Source: Rotaria sp. Silwood1
Taxonomy: Eukaryota; Rotifera; Eurotatoria; Philodinida; Philodinidae
Direction of reading: 5' to 3'
NCBI GenBank assembly: GCA_905250075.1
Contig: CAJNOP010000133.1
Coordinates: forward strand, 1-64,000
Length of the DNA stretch: 64,000 bases
The position numbers were made by a program, and so were the translations under genes. The notes under the pieces are model-generated. The model worked only from the letters and a program-made list of their open reading frames with translations, searched no databases and had not been told where the DNA came from. Below are positions 59,509-64,000 of the stretch, one piece after another (position 1 is the stretch's first letter; every line of letters begins with the position of its first letter).

Positions 59509-60050
59509 AACAATGAAACAAAGAGAATATTTTGCTTTGATCGTTGGCATATATATAATTGACTGAAACTGAAATGAGTGAGCGCGATGTTAATGTTTGA
59601 AAAAAGTACCCTAAATGTTTGTCAATATTATTGCCAACATACTTCTTTTTATTTTGCAGCGCCACATATTTTTGTGTTTGTTTTTCTCTTCTTGGAAGTT
59701 TCAAAGTCACAAAATGTAAGCAATGCCATCATGCTGAGCAATAATGATGCATTTTCTTTGGCCAGATGGAGAAAAAAATGAATGAGCGACAAATAAATGG
59801 TGAATTTTCAAAAACAAACTTACTGAATCATTATATATATATATATTAAAGCATGCGAATAGTTGTTGTCCTATAACCATTCAGTTAATAGGCGTTCGTT
59901 GTCGACAGTAACATTGTATTACAAATCATATTGTATTCGGTTAAAAATACAATCGAGCTGTTGTATTTTACTGGACGATAGTTCATGATAGGTCATATCG
60001 TCAATGTGATCTCAATATAGTTCATTTGAACATTTTGAAAAGCGATTTGA
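59509..60050. other. no gene seen
   Basis: AT-rich; frames here are shadows without domains. Confidence 0.35.
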
Positions 60051-60543
60051 ATGTGCGAATATCTTCAGTACTATGTATGTAGCGGAAGAGATGAATGTAG
60101 TATCTTGTTTTCGCCGCATTCGAGTACAACTCAACGAATGCGATCTCAAGAAGATGGATACTTCAACGTGTGCATAGTAATTAATTTTTATCAATATAAA
60201 ATCACCTTTCGTCATCAATTTATTCGTGATACTTTATTTAGATATTTGTGAACTCAGCGGGTATTACAACTCGTAATTTGACGTTGTCGTACGAATGTCA
60301 CAGCTCAGCAAATCAGTACTGTTGTAAAGAAGACTGGTGCAATTCTTTACTTGGACCACCACTACCTGTACTGACCTATCTCACATGTAAAATTGATTGT
60401 TGCTTCTCGAACAACGACATTTGTAACGGCATTTCCTATGCCACTATTCGCAGTAGTGATACTGAATCTTCTACAGTAGGTGAAAGAGATAGCTATTTCA
60501 TGACAGCATTTGATAAGATGAAAATGATACAAAAGTTTCCTTG
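60051..60543 (+). CDS. cysteine-rich Ly6-like protein, two exons visible
   Basis: Exon 60051-60174 (MCEYLQYYVCSGRDECSILF... to FNVCI) joins at GTAATT to the exon after TTTATTTAG at 60240 (IFVNSAGITTRNLTLSYECH...). The stretch SYECHSSANQYCCKEDWCNS has the CC-x4-C-N signature that ends Ly6/uPAR three-finger domains. A second Cys cluster CKIDCCFSNNDICNG follows, and the stop is at 60542-60544. A signal peptide is expected for the family but is not seen; the start may lie in an unseen exon, or the gene may be decayed. An in-frame TGA precedes the first Met. Extracellular binding would be the expected role. Confidence 0.45.
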
Positions 60544-62411
60544 AAAAAAGGAGGCGTTGTATTCTTTTTAAAAATACGTATAAAAAGTATGTGAATAATT
60601 ATAACCTGGATATTGTAATGTTGTCTAAGTATCGAGTGCTATCACTTTCGATGATCATTGCTTCACAAACATTCTTGACAATGATATTATTCAAATAGTT
60701 AGATGGGATATGGATGTAATATGTCAATTGATAAGGAAAACTTCACAGCTATTCATTCCTTTTTAGTCATAACTGTGTACATTATGAAGATCTTAATAAG
60801 CTACGAATACATTGAAAACGCTCAAATCGTTAGTTTAATACAATCACAATGCTGCATTTTTTACGACTTTCTAGGCACAATGCCGTAGTGTTTCATTTAG
60901 GCACACCAGCAAAACTTACATGAGTTGCGAGTTATAACTTGATATTTTGAATCGAAAAAGTATCAATGATAATAGTTTACTTTGAAAATTTCAAATCTTT
61001 TGGTTGTTTCTAGCTCTTAATATATTTCTATGATATCAACATAATTTTTATATCATTCATTTACATCAACAAGGCCCAATATTCTTATTATTCCCGAAGA
61101 GAAGCAACCTAAAGATTTGAATTTTACACAATAAAATATTCTCATTGAAGCCTCTTCTGTGAAAAGTATGAAAGTCAAATTTGAAATTCAGTTTTGCTGG
61201 TTTCCTTGGTGGTATGTTACGACATTGTGCTCAAACATATGGATACCGACATCTTGAGTATTAACTAGATAGAAGTTAGGCTTTCAGGTAGAATAACCAT
61301 AAAATTATCAGTTGAAGTGAATATTTTAGCTCTGTGGATTGCGAGTTTTTTCAGCAGTGTACAATATTTGAGTGACAACACAAATCTTCTTAACACAACA
61401 TATAATGAATGAGTAGAGTAAAGCTAGAAATTGTTTAACCATAACACATTACGGGTGAATCAATGCAATAAATTGTAGAATCTAAGAGTTACTGTCTTCT
61501 TCCCTTGCATATATGAAACTCTTAACTAATTGTTGAAAACTAATTGAAAAATCTTGAAGAATCCATAATTGGATGATATGATTGTCATCCTCGTGTACTA
61601 TGTTGATAATTGATAAAACTAAACTCTACCAAGAGATTCTCTTAAAGTATTTGACGAATAAAAAAGACGTTTTTTTTAGTGCCGAAGGATAATGCTATGA
61701 AGCCATAAAGACGCTACATTGATTATCACATTTAATGGTCATATGACGAGCGGATCAATTAAACATTAATTCTCGATTGTGCCAGCTGACGAATGCGTTT
61801 GAAAAAGTTCGGCAAAGTCTCGATAAGACAAGATCTACTATTATCTTTATGTCGGCACTTCAATCATAACTAACGGTTAGCTACAGCATATTATATTGAT
61901 CAAAACCAGCTTTGTCGTACTAGTTCGTTTGTGATAGTCTACAATTCTATGTTGCTTTGTTCCATAATAAAAATCCTGTTCATAACATATATATGTATTC
62001 GTATCCGATCAAACACTTTCAAGTGTCATACTAGAATTTAACCAGATTTCTCAAATTTAGGGATATAGAATTATCATTTAGAGCATGCCAATCAATGATT
62101 CGAATTAGAAATGAAGTATGACTGAAGTATGATACTCACCATATTTTACTCATACTTCGAAGTTCAGTAATCGAACTTTTATTTTTGTTTTTGATATTAT
62201 AATATCGTTCAGAGAGATGAAGAAATATTAGTTCAAAGTTATCAATCTGAAACTTTTCGATATTTTCTAAAAGATAGGCATTACAGATTGTCAATCTAGT
62301 GAAAATTGTTATTCTTGAAATAGACAGAAACGAATAGCTTCGCAGGGAACATGAGAAACATTAGACAAAACGCTACAACAGTCATACAAGAAGCATTGTC
62401 TCCCTAGTTAC
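60544..62411. other. no gene recognised
   Basis: AT-rich; only short frames, including 60703-60888, without domains. Confidence 0.4.
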
Positions 62412-62630
62412 AATGCCGCAGTCACAGATGGATATTCAATATTAGAAGAATATTTTTGTTGCAACTCTCCCAAGTGCAATCAACATCCCATACATCCAAA
62501 GTTGGCTACTGAATGTTAAACATGCGACTCACATATACCCAGATGTAGCATATTAAATACATCGAGTCCATACGTTTATGAATCTGGTTCGTCGGACCCT
62601 TTCGAAGCATGTGCTAGAAGCATTTAAAAA
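62412..62630 (+). pseudogene. second Ly6-like cysteine-rich fragment
   Basis: After an acceptor-like CTCCCTAG at 62409 the frame reads YNAAVTDGYSILEEYFCCNS, then PKCNQHPIHPKLATEC, a stop, then TCDSHIPRCSILNTSSPYVY. CCN-x3-CN again resembles the end of a Ly6 domain and ECxTCDS the start of another. The stop between them and the lack of flanking exons suggest a decayed relative of the gene at 60.0-60.5 kb. Confidence 0.4.
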
Positions 62631-62684
62631 GAACAAAAAAACATGATATTCTAATATCTAAAATCATACTATTTTAAGACAATA

Positions 62685-62769
62685 AGGTTGTGAGTGTGGG
62701 TGTGGGGTGTGGATGTGAATAAAGAACATAGGCACACCCTGATCCATACACACACACCCCCACACCCAA
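62685..62769. repeat. telomere-like G-to-C palindrome (T21)
   Basis: GTTGTGAGTGTGGGTGTGGG on the left and ACACACCCCCACACCCAAC on the right. Contains GTGTGGATGTGAATAAAG, also present in T15. Confidence 0.75.
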
Positions 62770-63059
62770 CGACAAACCACACATGCAATATATGTTGTTC
62801 CTTACGGATTTTCACAAAATTTGACGTGTTTTGGATAGCCAGATGATTTTCTAGAGGTAAATGGAGTTTTAGAAAATGAAATTTATGATGAAAGCAGAAA
62901 TACATAAACAAGGTTTCTCTCTCATTGTGGGGGCCGTGAAAAGCATTCTGCCTAGTAAGTCTATTATGATCATAAAAAATCTCGTCTAAGTTGCTAGGCC
63001 AAGAATAAAATTTTTATTTAAAGTAATAGTAATTATCAAATGACAAGTTCATATACATC

Positions 63060-63184
63060 CTCAGACGCTCACCCACTACAATACCTCCAACCACATATCC
63101 TATCGTCATTTTCACCCTCACGCAGACATATATCTACACGCATATCCTCGCACAACCCTAGCAATGAGCTCTCTCACACCCTTA
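63060..63184. repeat. degenerate C-rich telomere-like stretch (T22)
   Basis: CGCTCACCCACTACAATACC..., CATATCCTCGCACAACCCTA, CTCTCACACCCTT. No G-rich left half is visible. Confidence 0.4.
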
Positions 63185-63483
63185 ACTGATAATCTCACAC
63201 AATGCATCGTTTCACAAGAAACGCCATTTTGTTGTTGTTGAATATTTGCCTCCAGCATTGTTAGAAGGCCAGTTTCTATTAACTCACTAAGAAATATAGC
63301 TAGTTACGACTTTTTCTGTTCTGTTTCTTCACAGGCTCGTAAATTTTTTTTTTTGTCGTTGTCATATAATAAAAATTACGCTAATACAGAACGCAAGAGG
63401 AAAAAAAGCATTTGCTCCTGAGAATAAATATGTGTGACACCGGAGTCATTCTATCGGTAGTTTTGCGCAGCACGCACCCATGA

Positions 63484-63555
63484 GAGTGTGGGTATGGGGT
63501 GTGGGTGTGAGTGTAAATGAAGACAAGGCGATACCCACACTCACACTCCACCCTT
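63484..63555. repeat. telomere-like G-to-C palindrome (T23)
   Basis: AGTGTGGGTATGGGGTGTGG on the left and ACCCACACTCACACTCCACC on the right. Confidence 0.75.
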
Positions 63556-64000
63556 TCCGATTACCCTTCATGCTTTAGTACTTTTATTTTTAAACCTAAA
63601 GCACATACATTTTTTATGATTCGGCACACTCTGAAGATTTTAGCCATGCAACAAAAGGAATTTGTCTCAAAAAAAACTATTCCATTAAGTTTTCGAAGTA
63701 AACAGAAAAGTAAACTTAATATTTAAAGAAATTGGTGATATTTCAAAGCAGAATTTAATGTTTTATTTATGAATATGAAGTGTGAAAATTGCTTTATTCG
63801 TTTGAAAAAATCAATCAATATTGTTAAATTCTAGCAGAGATATTTGCTTTTGTTTTGTGTTAACGAAGTTACTTTTTTTTACGCATCTTGTCTGTTCTAA
63901 GAAAAGTTTTTAGTGTGGATCATTCAATAATTTCAATGATAATTTAGTAAATCGAAAAAACAAAACATCAAAGTTAATTGAACATTTGTGCAACCATGAG
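63556..64000. other. no gene seen
   Basis: AT-rich; the frame at 63517-63726 has no recognisable domain. Confidence 0.4.

Noticed and set aside
62685-64000. A true chromosome end
   Set aside because: Telomere-like blocks here are short, palindromic and followed by ordinary sequence; no long uninterrupted TGTGGG array is present.

Overview
This window looks like a gene-poor, probably subtelomeric, stretch of a bdelloid rotifer genome (Adineta/Rotaria type). The reasons are: an AT-rich background; small introns of about 45-105 bp; typical bdelloid families (F-box proteins with a characteristic C-terminal half, RING-TRAF-MATH proteins, NHL propellers, B-box proteins, WWE-ADP-ribosyltransferase, BIR/RING proteins); a Penelope-like reverse transcriptase; and many short blocks built from TGTGGG-like units, which is the telomeric repeat known for Adineta. 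The genus cannot be fixed from the sequence alone.

Layout. 1-10.4 kb has no convincing gene. It holds two TIR/foldback elements, three telomere-like palindromes, a short tandem array and two hammerhead-ribozyme-like motifs. 10.4-16.2 kb has a multipass membrane protein gene with a coding minisatellite interrupted by an assembly gap, a hairpin-rich tract, a 1.3 kb Tc1/mariner-type foldback element and an ankyrin-repeat ORF. 16.5-19.7 kb is a decayed Penelope-like (Athena-like) element with tandem repeats beyond its 3' side. 20.2-22.6 kb is an F-box pseudogene split by a 966 bp MITE. 25.6-26.6 kb is an NHL-repeat gene. 28.3-31.8 kb holds a decayed B-box gene and a decayed WWE-ART gene.

32.9-33.5 kb has a small four-exon gene that no simple ORF scan shows. 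39.8-42.2 kb is an intact eight-exon UNC-93-like transporter gene. 44.5-46.4 kb is an intact six-exon RING-TRAF-MATH gene that needs a GC-AG intron. 47.1-48.2 kb is a foldback element whose arms are minisatellites. 48.9-49.7 kb is an IAP-like pseudogene, 51.0-52.2 kb an F-box-like pseudogene, and 53.3-54.8 kb an intact six-exon Rap1-like GTPase gene. 58.9-59.5 kb is a large palindrome bracketed by telomere-like blocks. 60.0-62.6 kb carries two cysteine-rich, Ly6-like pieces.

The most striking signal is a dispersed set of about two dozen telomere-like blocks. Wherever both halves are present they are ordered G-rich then C-rich (TGTGGG...CCCACA), with cores from about 20 bp to several hundred bp. 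Some cores are shared between loci and some are themselves palindromic. This fits a family of miniature hairpin elements with telomere-mimicking termini, or scars of end-to-end telomere joining. The intact host genes are separate units with no operon logic; many neighbours are recently broken members of large bdelloid families.
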